From positions 4,092,001 through 4,156,000 of the forward strand of contig CM055607.1 in assembly GCA_029379385.1 (NCBI GenBank): a stretch of DNA of 64,000 nucleotides, in the 5' to 3' direction. Numbering within the stretch: the stretch's first letter is position 1; every line of letters begins with the position of its first letter. The translations under genes and the position numbers were made by a program. The notes below the pieces were generated by a model. The model made no database searches. It was not told where the DNA came from and saw only the letters and a list, made by a program, of their open reading frames with translations. This DNA comes from Quillaja saponaria (taxonomy: Eukaryota; Streptophyta; Magnoliopsida; Fabales; Quillajaceae). Positions 23,901 to 35,747 of this stretch are shown here, piece by piece.

Positions 23901-25845
23901 TGAATTAATCGGGACATATGTATATAAATTTAGACATTATCTAATTATTAAGATAAAAAATATAAATTAATTGACAAGCATAAATAAATTTGGCTAACTA
24001 TTAAGCTAAAAAATACATAGCTTTTGTTTCGTATGAATAGAAAGAACAATTTTTAGAGTAATGAAGAGAATTTGTGGCTTGGCAAATAAATCATGATTCA
24101 AATTTTGATGAATAAGTTATAATAAATTTTTATTAATCAAATTAACAACTTTATTAATGATTATATTAATTAATACATTTGCATTTGGCATCAACGTCCT
24201 AGTAGTCATTTAAAGTATGTTTTGTTTTGGCAATAGACCCACTAGCTAATACTTAATTCTTTAACGAATTGAAGGAATTGAAAGAAAATTACTCCCTCTC
24301 ACATGAGAGGTTTGATAGAACAATGAATCATTGTATATATATAGCTATAGACTTATAGTGTGTCTAGTTTTCTTCCCATTGATGAAGAGTGAAGATCTAG
24401 AAGACCAATGATGAAGAGTGAAGAAGACCAATTGTATTATATTGTTGTTGTTGCTGTTCCTATTCCCCTAGATGACACTTTATCTTTCCTATACTAGTTT
24501 TAGGTAGGTTTTCCTTCTTCTTTAATTACAAGCCAACTCTAATTTCATTTCCATTTTTATTATAGCTCAATTCAAATTTAAGTTGCACCATCATAACCAA
24601 CTATTCTTTACTATGTCATCTTTAATGTAAATTAATATCTCATTCTATATGCTTTATAAAATATTGATAAATTTAATTAAAGAAATTAGTCTGATAATCA
24701 AAAATATATTAGATTCGGATTTTTCTAGAAAAAGTCATGGGAATTTAATTTTCTAAAAAATTTTGAATCCCAACACACATGACTTACGTTTAAACGGATT
24801 AAAAATATTATTATCGATGTGTACTTAAACTGGTTCAGAGAAACTAAAATTTATTTAAATGTGATAAAAAAAAATAAGGTAGATTGGCCCCATTGCCCTT
24901 ATAATATATACCCACCTCCACCTCCACCTCCACCCCTTGGCATGTTATTTTAAATTTTTAAATATTTACAATAGATTTATACGCACAACCTGTTTTTGTG
25001 ACTTAGAAGTTTAATTTGAAAAAGTTTTTAACACATCATTATAAAAAATTTCAAAATTTTTTGCTTTTATTTATATTGTTCTAATCCGAAAATCTTAATG
25101 TATTTTATTTTTCTTATTTCATTCATAACTATTCAGGTTTTTAATAAAAAGGGAAAAGAAAAAGAAAATAATCATAAGAAAATGCATTCACACACGAACG
25201 AACTTCAAACCATTTTTAAATAAAAATTTTCCGACCAATTTCAAAATATTTATTCTAAATAATTAATTAAATTTTTTATTCAAAAAATATATATAAATAA
25301 TATTTAAAAAGAGATATACTCATAAATGTTCAATTTAAAACATTTTAAAAAAAATAAAAAAACTAGAAGCAATTACTTCAATTGCGTGACAAATTTTAAT
25401 TAGAGAAAAATTACTTATATTTTAAAAAGCAAAAAGCATTACACACTCTCTTCAAAATAGAAATTTAATACAAAAAATAAAATAAAATTATGAGTTAGTG
25501 CATTGAGGCTAGTATTATATTAATGATCGTGTGTTAATTGGATCCACATAACATTGGTACAAGAATTTAAATAATGGGTTTTTATGGGCATTTCAAACAT
25601 TCATATGTGTGTTTGTACATTAAACGTAAACATGGGTTTTCATGTAAATATTGGGTAGAGGTGGTTTATTGGTGGGATGTGGGGGGGTGGAGCAATAAGC
25701 TTTAAAGTTCCTAATTGATGAATGTCAAAATGGTTGTCCTGTTTAATTGTCCAACTTGCTAGTATGAGACTAGTGGTTTAAGCAGGTTCATAATTAATGC
25801 AAACACAGAATATTAAAAATTGGGTCATGTTAACCAGTACCTTTA
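20936..25845. other. AT-rich intergenic spacer
   Basis: Nearly 5 kb with no recognisable gene. Small items: a (CCACCT)n run at 24912-24934, a repeated 'aagattataa' stretch at about 22970-23045, and poly-A/T runs. Open frames of 60-90 codons here have no family features. Confidence 0.4.
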
Positions 25846-26144
25846 GTTAGTATTGAAAATCTAATAAATTATAAATTTTAATAAGAATTAATTGTTAGTA
25901 TTTAAAATTTAATAAATTACAAATCTCATTATAATTAATAAAAAACTTTTAATTATTATTTTTTCTTTTTAATTTGATAGACAACATTATTCCTAATCTC
26001 AACTCTGGAGGTAATTTTGTTTATCAATTAAAAAAGATGGAGTGATAATTAATTGTTATAGTGAGATTTATAATTTATTAGATTTTCAATGCTAACAATT
26101 AATTCTTATTAAGATTTATAAATGATTAGATCTCTAATACTAAC
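25846..26144. mobile_element. foldback (MITE-like) element with ~100-bp inverted arms
   Basis: The arm 25846-25944 and the reverse complement of 26046-26144 match along almost their whole length with few changes, around a loop of about 100 bases. Each arm contains two diverged copies of a unit beginning 'gttagtatt.aaaat.taat', so the arms are themselves internally duplicated. Structure and AT-richness fit a foldback or miniature inverted-repeat element. No clear target-site duplication was identified. RNA from it would form a long imperfect hairpin. Confidence 0.55.
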
Positions 26145-27118
26145 AATTAAGTCTTAATGGTTAAAAAATGTTAAAAATTTATAATTTTTGGAACAATAAT
26201 AAGCGGCTTGATTCTAATATAAAATATTACTTTTTATTTGTTGGTGTGTGAATATTTAAATAACAATTAAAACTTACTTTGATTTTAATAAAACAATTAA
26301 TAATAAATAGATTATTATCTCTCGTGTGCCTTTATTGTAACAAGATGATGATTTTAAAAATTAATAAAAATATCGTAAACATAGAATTTTATGTTGAGAT
26401 TGAATAAATTTATCATTTAGCCAACATTTTTAAAATAGCCTTTGGAAGTTTAGTGGGTAATAAGTTTTCGTGGTAAAGGTTAACAAGACCTCTAATTTTT
26501 ATAGAAACCTTTTGTGTCTCTATCTATCTAGGTAAATAGATAAATTGTTATGTCTATGGAGACATGATATCATAATAATTATTAAAGATTATGAAAAGAG
26601 GTATCAAGAAGAAGGTAAACATAAATCATCTTAATATTCATATTGAATCTGGAGTAAGTTTAATGGTTAATGAATTGGCCATCTGAAATTTCAGAAAGGC
26701 TCTATATGGTTTGTACAGAAACCCCAATTCCAAAGCCTTCTTCTTTGTTTGTCAAATGGAAATGGCAACCAATTAATTGATCAGAGGTTGTGAGTTTCAA
26801 TGCGAAGGGTAGGGGGTTACACGCCCTTCGATGATTAAAACCTTAACTGCTCCATCTATGATTAGTCTGCTGACGTAATCATCAAATCCACGCCCCTCCA
26901 CCAATCTTTCTGTGAAAAGTGAAAACCGATGCAGTCTCCCGTCTCTTACTTATTTGATTTCACGTCAAAGATTAAAACCGCGCACAAAAGTCAATGAAAT
27001 CAACGGTTTATAAACAATCAAATGCTGGATCTTAGTGTGGACCGGAAACATCCTATCATTGCTCATTCCTTCTTCTAACTTCAATAATTTATTTTCACAA
27101 AACAAATTTATTAACTTA
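26145..27118. other. distal upstream region of the ZHD gene
   Basis: AT-rich, turning into more mixed sequence from about 26.7 kb. No gene recognised. The diverged palindrome-like words 'cgaagggta...acgcccttcg' occur at about 26801-26830. Confidence 0.35.
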
Positions 27119-27152
27119 CACGTGTCATCACGTGGCACATACTTTACACGTG
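27119..27152. promoter_or_regulatory. cluster of three CACGTG G-boxes
   Basis: CACGTG occurs at 27119-27124, 27129-27134 and 27147-27152, two of them in the extended ACACGTGTC form typical of ABRE/G-box sites bound by bZIP and bHLH factors. Three perfect copies in 34 bases are unlikely by chance in such AT-rich DNA. The cluster lies about 1.07 kb upstream of the ZHD start codon, and that gene is the nearest target. Confidence 0.55.
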
Positions 27153-28182
27153 TCACGAACTTAGGGAGCTATCTTACGTACTAATCATGATTATCATTAC
27201 CAACCTCTCATGTTTTCATGCACTAACCTCCAAAACGGAAAGCAAGAGTAGAATGGTAATATTGCGAACTCTTGAGGTTATATTGGTCCAATAATAAAAG
27301 TACGACCAATTTTTACGCTGCGGTTTGTTCATTTTTATATGGGTAGTCAAAACATCGTCGTTTTATTCACAAAAATAAAAAGCTTTCCGGACAGTGCCGA
27401 TCAATGTCCTAAAATTCTGACAACGATACCTTTAATTTTAGACGCGTACATGGTACACCCAGGATTTTGATACATGCCTCCATAAAATTACATATTCACC
27501 ACCATGTTCCGGGATTTTGTTCTCCTTTACACTAAATCCATAAGGGGAATTCCGTCCATTTAATAAAAAGTAATTTTTGAATGGTGTTACTGGGAAAGTG
27601 GTCCCTACTCTTACAAATTAGATAGATGGGTTTACATTTTCACAGTGAATGGTTCAGAATTTGCAGATAATACAATTTGATACTAAGAACAGCTGTCCGG
27701 GTCGACTCGGTAGTAACCGAGTCATGCGTTGTATTTAAATCGTTCAGCAAAAGCGCAATAATTTGGGTCCACTACTAGTGGACAAACGAAGTGGGGGGAG
27801 TCAAAATCCGAAAAATTAATAAAACAGTCAGGTCATTTCAGATAGGGGGTTATTATTTATTACACACAACATATCTAACCCCAGGTGGGGTCAATAACTT
27901 AACCATGGATTAGAACCAGGGTTAAAAAAACAAGTGGTTAAGAAGGACAACCACATAACCCAGATTTTTCATTATCAACAGTCATCAATAACTGCTCATC
28001 ACCATCATCATCTTCTTTCTGCCTCTAGCTCCTCTTCGTTCAGTACCAAACCCAAAATTTATTTTCTTGGAAACGCCTACCCATTTTTCCTGGCGACGAG
28101 TACTGATGATTGTTGTAATCTGTACAACAACCTAAGCCTAACAATCGCTTAAAGGCAAGATTTTTATTATTTTGGGACCTAG

Positions 28183-28251
28183 ATGTAGATGAGCAATGGA
28201 ATTAACCCCCACAGTGACCAACACCCCCACTGTCACCAATATTACTACTAG
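28183..28251 (+). promoter_or_regulatory. start-stop uORF (ATGTAG) and overlapping 20-codon uORF at the ZHD start
   Basis: At 28183-28188 an ATG is followed directly by TAG. The next ATG at 28189 opens a 20-codon frame ending in TAG at 28249-28251, which overlaps the main start codon (28196) in another frame. Both would be met by scanning ribosomes before the main start. Such arrangements usually lower main-frame translation. A longer upstream open frame of 72 codons (27934-28152) may also lie in the leader if transcription starts that far up. Confidence 0.5.
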
Positions 28252-29125
28252 TACAAAATCTTCAGAACCTGATAATGAAACACCAACCAGGAATCAACCC
28301 ACTAAGGCTTTATCGTTCTCTAATGGTGTTCTCAAGCGCCACCACCTTGTTAACCAACCTGTTGCTGTTACCTACAAAGAATGCTTGAAAAACCATGCAG
28401 CAAGCTTAGGAGGTCATGCTTTGGATGGCTGTGGCGAGTTCATGCCCTCACCTTCTGTGACCTCCACCGACCCCACTTCTCTAAGATGCGCCGCTTGTGG
28501 TTGCCACCGGAATTTCCACCGCCGTGAACCAGAGGAGCCTATTTCAAATACCCATGTCATTGAATATCAGCCCCATCATCGACATCATCCTCCACCTCCA
28601 CCTCTTCAACCTGTGAATCGAAGCCCCAATTCAGCTTCCCCACCACCGATTTCGTCTTCCTACTACCCCTCTGCACCTCACATGCTTTTAGCTCTCTCCG
28701 CCGGCCTATCTGCGGTTCCCGAGAGCGCAGCTGGACCTACTAATGCTATGGTGTCGCCGAGCCCAAATGCCAGCAGAAAGAGGTTCAGGACCAAGTTCAC
28801 CCAAGATCAGAAGGAGAAGATGCACCAATTTGCAGAGCGAGTTGGGTGGAAGATGCAGAAGAGAGATGAAGAATTGGTGCAAGAGCTTTGCAATGAAATT
28901 GGAGTGGACAGAGGGGTTTTGAAAGTATGGATGCATAACAACAAGAACTCCTTGGGGAAAAGAGATATTAATGGGGGTAGTAACATCTTTGAGAATGAGC
29001 TTAACACCAACAACACTGAAAACAATGAGAACGATAACAATGGAGTCAGCCAGGATCCAACTCATCACTACCAGAGTGATATTGGTGCAAATCATGCTAC
29101 TAATGGGTCTTCTTCCTCTTCTTGA
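28196..29125 (+). CDS. ZF-HD homeodomain transcription factor, ZHD9/ZHD10 type
   Basis: A single-exon gene of 309 residues, as usual for plant zinc-finger homeodomain factors. Residues about 58-112 form the ZF-HD dimerisation domain (YKECLKNHAASLGGHALDGC followed by [14 protein letters not shown]). A His/Pro-rich linker (YQPHHRHHPPPPP, then RSPNSASPPPISSSY) is characteristic of the ZHD9/ZHD10 (HB34/HB23) clade. Residues 194-255 are the homeodomain, with the recognition-helix core VLKVWMHNNKN, where MHNNK replaces the usual WFQNxR. The C-terminus is Asn/Ser-rich and probably disordered. The product should act in the nucleus as a homo- or heterodimer on ATTA-type sites. The start at 28196 is supported by the clade's MELTPT-like opening. 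A MINI ZINC FINGER gene carrying the same dimerisation domain lies 6 kb downstream in convergent orientation. Upstream ORFs overlap the start codon. Family firm; exact orthology rests on the linker and on gene order. Confidence 0.95.
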   Translation: MELTPTVTNTPTVTNITTSTKSSEPDNETPTRNQPTKALSFSNGVLKRHHLVNQPVAVTYKECLKNHAASLGGHALDGCGEFMPSPSVTSTDPTSLRCAACGCHRNFHRREPEEPISNTHVIEYQPHHRHHPPPPPLQPVNRSPNSASPPPISSSYYPSAPHMLLALSAGLSAVPESAAGPTNAMVSPSPNASRKRFRTKFTQDQKEKMHQFAERVGWKMQKRDEELVQELCNEIGVDRGVLKVWMHNNKNSLGKRDINGGSNIFENELNTNNTENNENDNNGVSQDPTHHYQSDIGANHATNGSSSSS

Positions 29126-30746
29126 TCTTTGATTAAATAAATAATAATCGAAGTACTTGTTAGATAGAGCAAGGCTGGTTTTTAATCAATTAGTAGTTAA
29201 TTTCCTCCCCATTTTAATTGTTTAGTTTTTATGAATGATGATGAGATTATCACTTTGTTGAGGATATTTAACATGGGATAGATTGATTCAAAGGGAATTA
29301 TTTTCTGGGTCTTTTGAATTTTGAAATACTTTTAGTTAGTTTTGTAGATTGATTAATTATTCCTTTACACATGATTTCTCTTTCTTCTGCAAATGTTTTT
29401 TTCTGAGGGACTTCTGGGGATGTTGTTGAACTGCTACAGTTATATTTTCAGTTTTCATTTTGCAGAAGAAAAAGAAAGGCATCCTCTGCTTTTTCTCCTT
29501 CTAAAGATTGAGGGAATCAATCATACAGCTATGTCCTTAATCTTATGCATGTCCATAATCAGAGTGCTCAGAGGGGGAAAGAGATTCCTTCTTTTTTCTT
29601 TATAGTGTGTTTGTGTCTGAGAGAAAGAAGCAGAAAGTGTATCAACATAGATCAAGGCAATTAAGCAATTTTCTATTACTTGCTTTTAGCCTATTTAAGG
29701 AATTGATCGGTTCTGTTTGGTATAATAATATGTTAATGTTACCTTTGAGTTTACTGATTATCATGTTTGTCATGTTTGTAAAAGAATCCTTGTTAATTAT
29801 GCCTTAATTTATGATTTCTTATGCATAAAGCATTCCTCATCATCAAGTACTTTTTGGTGCCTTGGATAATGACAATTTTGAGGCTTTGAAAACTGTATAG
29901 TTTAGGGAATCCTAAATAGAATATTATTTGAACCAATCTCTTAAAAAGTAAGTAAGATAATACTTGTGTTAATCTAATCTAAGAAACATATTTGGGTCCC
30001 TTCCCTTTTAAGGGAAGAAGAAGATTAGTTTATCCTTACTAATATGTTTTATTTATAATCTTTATATTAAAAAGATGATGACGAAACTAGTATTAAGTAC
30101 AGAGTACCTCCAGTTATGATTTTTATGGGCTTGTTTTGTTGTCCTCTGCTCCTCCATTTAAAATGTAATCTTAAATTATTTAATGTATATATCCAGCTTG
30201 TGGGGTTTGTTTTTGCTGTGGCCTGTTGGTCATTCATGAATTATCAGTAATATTGTTTTTGTGGGCAAAATGTCTTATTATGATTATATTCTCCTAAGCA
30301 CTGAGTCAAGGGTACATTGGTGCTTGACCCTTAAAAAGAGGGATGGAGGAAAATGGGTATTATGCACGTCAAATTTCAATCCAAATTTCGGCAAAAAAGA
30401 AAAGAATGATCTTTTGCCCACTTGCCCGTCAAACTAATTATCCTGGCATCAACTTAGAGCATAATATCTTTTGTACAGCTAGATATGCACAACTATGTAA
30501 ATTTCTTGAAAATTACGTGGAATTGAATCTTTTTATAATTTGTTATATCACCTTCCATTTTTAACAAAATATTTTGTTATGGCATATCGAATTTTATATT
30601 TCTACTGATTCATGCATATCATTTATGTGAACTAATGGGAATTTCGCTCCTCTGAATTCTTTTAATTTTAGCTATTATTGACCACTAAAATAATTTAATT
30701 ATAAATTATTATTATTTAATTTAATTAATAAATCCAATATCATATT
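29126..30746. other. 3' region of the ZHD gene and spacer
   Basis: Probable 3' UTR up to about 29.3 kb with AATAAA-like words directly after the stop ('taaataaataataa'). Beyond that only short open frames without family features. Confidence 0.4.
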
Positions 30747-31015
30747 AAAATATAGCATATTTCTATTTTAAATTTTAATCCTAGTCTTAATATTAAGCCT
30801 ACAGTTAAGCCTAAGTCTAAGTCTAAGTCTAAGTCTAAATTTAATTAAATTTAACTTTAATTTTAAATATAGCATATTTCTATTTTAAATTTTAATCCTA
30901 GTCTTAATATTAAGCCTAAAGTTAAGCCAAAGTCTAAGTCTAAATTTGATTAAATTTAACTTTAATTTTAATCCTAATTTTAATGTTAACTCTAACTCTA
31001 ATTCTAATTCTAATT
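30747..31015. repeat. 117-bp tandem duplication followed by (TCTAAG/TCTAAT)n
   Basis: Unit 30749-30865 is repeated from 30866 to about 30970 with few changes. Within and after the units short hexamer-like runs (AAGTCT, then CTAATT) are iterated, pointing to slippage growth. Non-coding. Confidence 0.65.
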
Positions 31016-33540
31016 TTATTAAAATTTATTTTAATATAATTTTTGTTAAAAAAAATTCTACTTGATAGATAGATCTAAATCTACTAATCGGATCAATATT
31101 TGTTTCATATGTTTAAATGACGTTGATCTTATTGAATTAGAAAAAAAGAAAAAAAAAGGTAAATAAAATCACATTAGTAATGCAAAAATGGTTAAAATGG
31201 GAGTAAACTTTTGAGCAAGTTGACCTCATCTTAGTTTTCATAGCCTAACTTGGTGTGATCCCTATGAGGCTATGTCAATAGCTTGAATAGAAGCTAGCCA
31301 CAGCCCCTGACGCCATATACCAACGTGCGTGCACGCATTGGCCGGTATGGGTGGCATGTGCAGATGCCCACCCACACATTCTCAAATAGACAAATACACA
31401 TTGCTCAAGTACTTAATCAAAATGTGTAATGCACAGCTGATTGAAACTGACCTTAGGTTAAGTCCAAAAAAATTATCAAAGAAGGAGGATAGGTCTATTC
31501 TATCGTGTAATGGTAAACCAGTCAGAACCACAAATTGCACACATGATTTGTTTATATATATGCCTTAGCTAATCTCAAACTCTGATGGGTCTTTCTCTAT
31601 TAATAGTATATATTTAGACGTCAGAAATGAAAATTACAAGAGAGCTCCAATCTTTAAGGAATGCACCTAATTAACACTTGTTTGGTTATTTTTTTAGGAA
31701 AATTAATTAGTCTTTTTTATCGTGGTTAAAAAGATATTATAAAAAAGAAGATATTTGTAGAAAAATTATATTAGTGATTTTAACTTTTGATGTAAAAAAA
31801 CATAAAATTATTATAGCAAAAATAGCTCCTCTTTATGAAACAGATTTGTTTTTGTGAATGAAATGGAAAGTTATGTAATGTCACACAATTTCGGCAAGAA
31901 ATATTAAGCTCACGATCTTTTTACTCCTAAGAAGCCCCAACATACCACACTTATACCCACACAATAAGGATTGTCAAGGGGACTATATTTGAGAAACCCT
32001 CACCACACCACACCTATGTCCACAAAACAAAGACTGTTACCGAGATTCGACCCTGCAACCTTAAAAAGAAATATTTGTTAAATACTATCTTAATCACTAG
32101 ACTAATCTACTATTGGTTACTAAATAGTTTTGGAAAGATCTAGACAAAATTATAAATGAATAGCCATATTGATGAAATTGAAGCATGAAGCAATGCTTTA
32201 GGTCATTGCGGTAGTTGCGTTTGTTAATTAATTACCCTATGGCTAAGTTTCATTCCATGTGTAAAATTAATGCAAAAAAGAAGGTTCCACTTACAGATCT
32301 AAGCCTTTCATCATTATAACAATTCATTATATACCAAATTCTACCTAATATTCTATATATATTTAATATTTAACCTAGTTTGGTAGAAATTAACCAAGAG
32401 AGAGAGGCTATAAATGACTGCATATATGTTGATTAAAGAAGTTTTAAGTTTGCATAATTGGTTTACTTTTCATAACCAATTACTTATATATAAAAAATTG
32501 ATTCGTACAATAAATTTTGCCTACATGTTAAATTTATAACTTCCGATCAATGTCAATTAATATCTCTAAGTTTCCTATCCAATTTTATTTAATAGAACTT
32601 TAACAACAAAAAAAAGAAAGAATATTTATACAAGGCAAATGTAAAAGGAACAGTTGGTGCAAGTCAACAAAGGATCATGCAATTATTTTACAGTATAAAG
32701 ATTAATTCACGTAGATATATAGCAATTGTAGTGGTCCAAGTATCTGTTTTTTTCAAGTCTTATCCCTAATTACCTCCATATATGGTATCTCTTTAAATCA
32801 CCCTTTCACCTCCACAATCGTATGATCTATTTTATCTCTGTAAAAAAATGGGACACTAGCTAGTCACCTATCCTGCAAAATTCAAAGTTGGCTTAGGCTT
32901 AAGGTTTTGTTTTTTGATTTTGATTTTAACTTTCAATTTTCAATTTTTTTTTCCCGTAAATGAAGAAAACATTTCAAAACGTAAAATATGATGAGCAGTA
33001 AATATACAAGATGCATATGTGAGCTGAACTAATGATAGTATGTTTTTTATACTATCTTAGTAGATTATGATGCAAGTGTGGCAGGTCTAATACAATGTAA
33101 TGGTGTAGAAAAGTTACCCAAATAATAAAACTTTCCATTTGAGACAGTGGTGGGATTATAAAAAGCATGCATGGAGTGTTGGAGTTCATCCCATGTGAAA
33201 AGCAAAGAAGAAAGTGGTGATTTGTCTAACCCAATTAGGAAGCCATAATGCTTTGACACGTGCTTACCTACTCCACTTATGGACTCAATTGATTAGAGAC
33301 CATGTGATGATACGTCGATCTGAACTCTTAAAACACAAAGATGGGTACGGAATTGGGTCATACTAGCCAGACCCATAATTATGCTTCTAGCCCACTTTCT
33401 TTTTCTCTCTATCCAAACACCATCTAAGCCCACATGGGTGAGGAGTTGTATTAATCAATTTATACAGCATAGGTTATTCATTCACAATAACTTACACGGG
33501 CCCAAAATGGACCCAAATAAAAAAACAAGCTAGAAGCAAC
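31016..33540. other. AT-rich intergenic spacer
   Basis: No gene recognised. At 31938-31985 and 32000-32050 a unit of about 50 bases ('caccacaccacacctatg' type) is present twice with a 62-base period. The unit has the wording of a common dispersed plant repeat. Confidence 0.4.
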
Positions 33541-33554
33541 GAATATTAATACTA

Positions 33555-34115
33555 TTGAAGGTTGGTAAAACTCGAGCTCAACAAGTTTTGGGACAGGTTC
33601 AAACTCGACTTGTATTTGTTTGAAACTCAAATGCTTAAGCTTGTTTAGAATTTCAAGCCTAAATCTAATCTCGAACTCGGTATATTAAGAGCTCTTGCAA
33701 ATTTCTTCAGAATGTTAGAAAGAAATTGTTGTTAAGAGGAGTTGCACCCGACCTTTTAGATGTCTAATTGAGTAACTTAATTACCCCAAATAAAGTTACA
33801 TCTTGTATTATTTTTTGCAAATAAATATATTATTATTAATAATAAAAATATACTAAAAAATATTAACGAGTTTATGAGTCAAGTTTTGGAAAGTTTAAGC
33901 TCTACTTGTTTTACTTAATGAGGTCAAAAATAAATTCTCAACAATAATAAAATAGGCCGAGCTCTATCCAAGTCCTAATTAACAAGTGGCTTACAAATTG
34001 TTCATTTGTTAGCTCGACTTATTGCCACATCTAATTAAAATCGTCACATGACATTAATGAAATAAGCCTCATGAGCTTTAATCGAATACGAGCAAGTGCA
34101 AGTTTGTCAAAGCTG
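33555..34115. repeat. dispersed repeat with 'ctcgagctc' words
   Basis: Recurring words such as 'aactcgagctcaac', 'ctcgaactcgg', 'gagctctatcc' and 'agctcgactt' mark a degenerate interspersed element of a kind widespread in dicots (possibly a non-autonomous hAT or similar). Termini are not clear, and no coding region was seen. Confidence 0.4.
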
Positions 34116-35378
34116 ATCTCCCTAATTCACAACGTGATCCTCTGACCAGAATGCATGATATGTATGCATTAAACAGCCATATCTTTGTATATAGTAATTT
34201 TGATCAAGTTCTTAAAGATTTGATTCTTGGAAAGGAAAGACAAATTGGGTACCATGAAGAATATTAACACTAATTAAATAGAATAAATGTGGTAATTAAG
34301 CTTTGGATATTTTCCTTATAGAATTGACGTCAACCAGAATCAATACAACATTTACCAGAATGTTCGTTCCTTCCAGACTCATCAATGGCCTAACTTCTCC
34401 ATTTTTGCTCATAGCACCTTGCATGTCTAACCACATTAACAGCCTTCTTTGTAAATTCTAGCTGGCTAGACTGCGCCATTAGTACAATTTTAAAGAAGAA
34501 ATTAAATTTTTAGCTAGCTAGGGTTTTGATGTATGTATGTTACGTAACTACCTTGTTTGGCCTTAGGATTTAATTCTTATAATTAAATAATTGCGCAAAT
34601 TGACCAATCAAAATTTATTATACTAATCTTCGAAATATGTAATTAATGTGTTGTATATTTAATTTTTTTTTCTGTGTAATTTGAACTTTAAAAGGATTTA
34701 GCTAATTAAGCCAAGATCAGTTTGGTTGCAACAACCAGCATGATTAGATTTAGTTTGTGGACCTATCACCTTATTGTGTCCAAAGTGATCTAGCTAGCTA
34801 ACCTTACATACAGATTAAGTGAAAGTGACAAACATAAGTGGATCATAATAAAGTGTACAACTTCCTAATTAAGATTTACTTTTAAAATTAGTTGTTAAGA
34901 CCGCGATCAAGTCACTGTTTAAATATTAAAATAAATATTAGAACAATCTCATATATATTAACTTTCTAAATGTTCTCATAAGAACCACAAAAAATTAATT
35001 AACTGCTCAATAAGGTTTACAAGGAAGAAAATGAAACTAGCAAAAGAAGAAAGGGAAAGCAAGTGGAGGTTGGTATAGTGTGGCCTGTTGCTTGCAAATT
35101 ATTTTTAAGGTGGAAATATTTAAAGAATCTGGAAAAGAATTAATGCAAATCTTCCATTAAAAGATACACTTAATTACATCAAATTCTTCAACCAAACAAA
35201 GCTTAATTTCTCATGGGCAGAAGATAAAGCAAATAGATCTCATAAAATGAAACTAAAACCACAACCACAACTGAGATTTTATTGATAAAAAAAGAAAGCA
35301 GAAATATATAAAACACAACTAAGACCTCTTTGTATGGAAGTTTAATTGGATGACATTTTCATATTGACTTGCTAGATA
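34116..35378. other. spacer downstream of the MIF gene
   Basis: AT-rich; includes the presumed 3' UTR of the leftward MIF gene nearest 35.38 kb. Nothing else recognised. Confidence 0.4.
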
Positions 35379-35747
35379 CTACATCAAAACCATAAAGTTG
35401 ATAAACTCCAATATCCATGATCCATCAACATAGTTGATTGAATTGATCATCACTGATCCATTAACTGAAGAAGGTGAAGAGCACTCGCATATTACCTCGG
35501 TCTCCACCTCCCTACGGTGGAAGTTCCGGTGGCAACCACAGGCAGCACATGTGAGAGCAGCAACAGTCCCTTCTTCTCCGCTAGCCATGAACTCTCTGCA
35601 ACCGTCAACCGCGTATCCTCCAACACCGGCTGCATGATTCTTTTGGCATTCTCCATATCTCACTCTAGTAAATGTAACCGATGAAGTGCTCGAGTTTCTT
35701 GAAGCTTCTTCCTCATCTCTTGTCAAAACTAGCTGACGCTTCCTCAT
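35379..35747 (-). CDS. MINI ZINC FINGER (MIF) microprotein
   Basis: Single-exon gene of 122 residues. The opening [10 protein letters not shown] and the block [20 protein letters not shown] ... [12 protein letters not shown] ... [19 protein letters not shown] are the MIF hallmarks. The ZF-HD zinc finger spans residues about 29-80 and there is no homeodomain. In Arabidopsis, MIFs bind ZHD factors through this finger and keep them off DNA or out of the nucleus, thereby tuning hormone responses and floral determinacy. Oddity: most MIFs end about 10 residues after ETEV (CECSSPSS), whereas here the frame runs on for about 25 further residues ending FINFMVLM, which suggests loss of the ancestral stop. 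The gene lies 6.3 kb from, and convergent with, a ZHD gene. Family assignment is certain; which MIF is inferred from synteny (MIF2-like). Confidence 0.93.
   Translation of the reverse strand: MRKRQLVLTRDEEEASRNSSTSSVTFTRVRYGECQKNHAAGVGGYAVDGCREFMASGEEGTVAALTCAACGCHRNFHRREVETEVICECSSPSSVNGSVMINSINYVDGSWILEFINFMVLM

Noticed and set aside
28706..29095. Long minus-strand open frames opposite the ZHD gene
   Set aside because: Shadows of the conserved plus-strand homeodomain coding region; no independent features.
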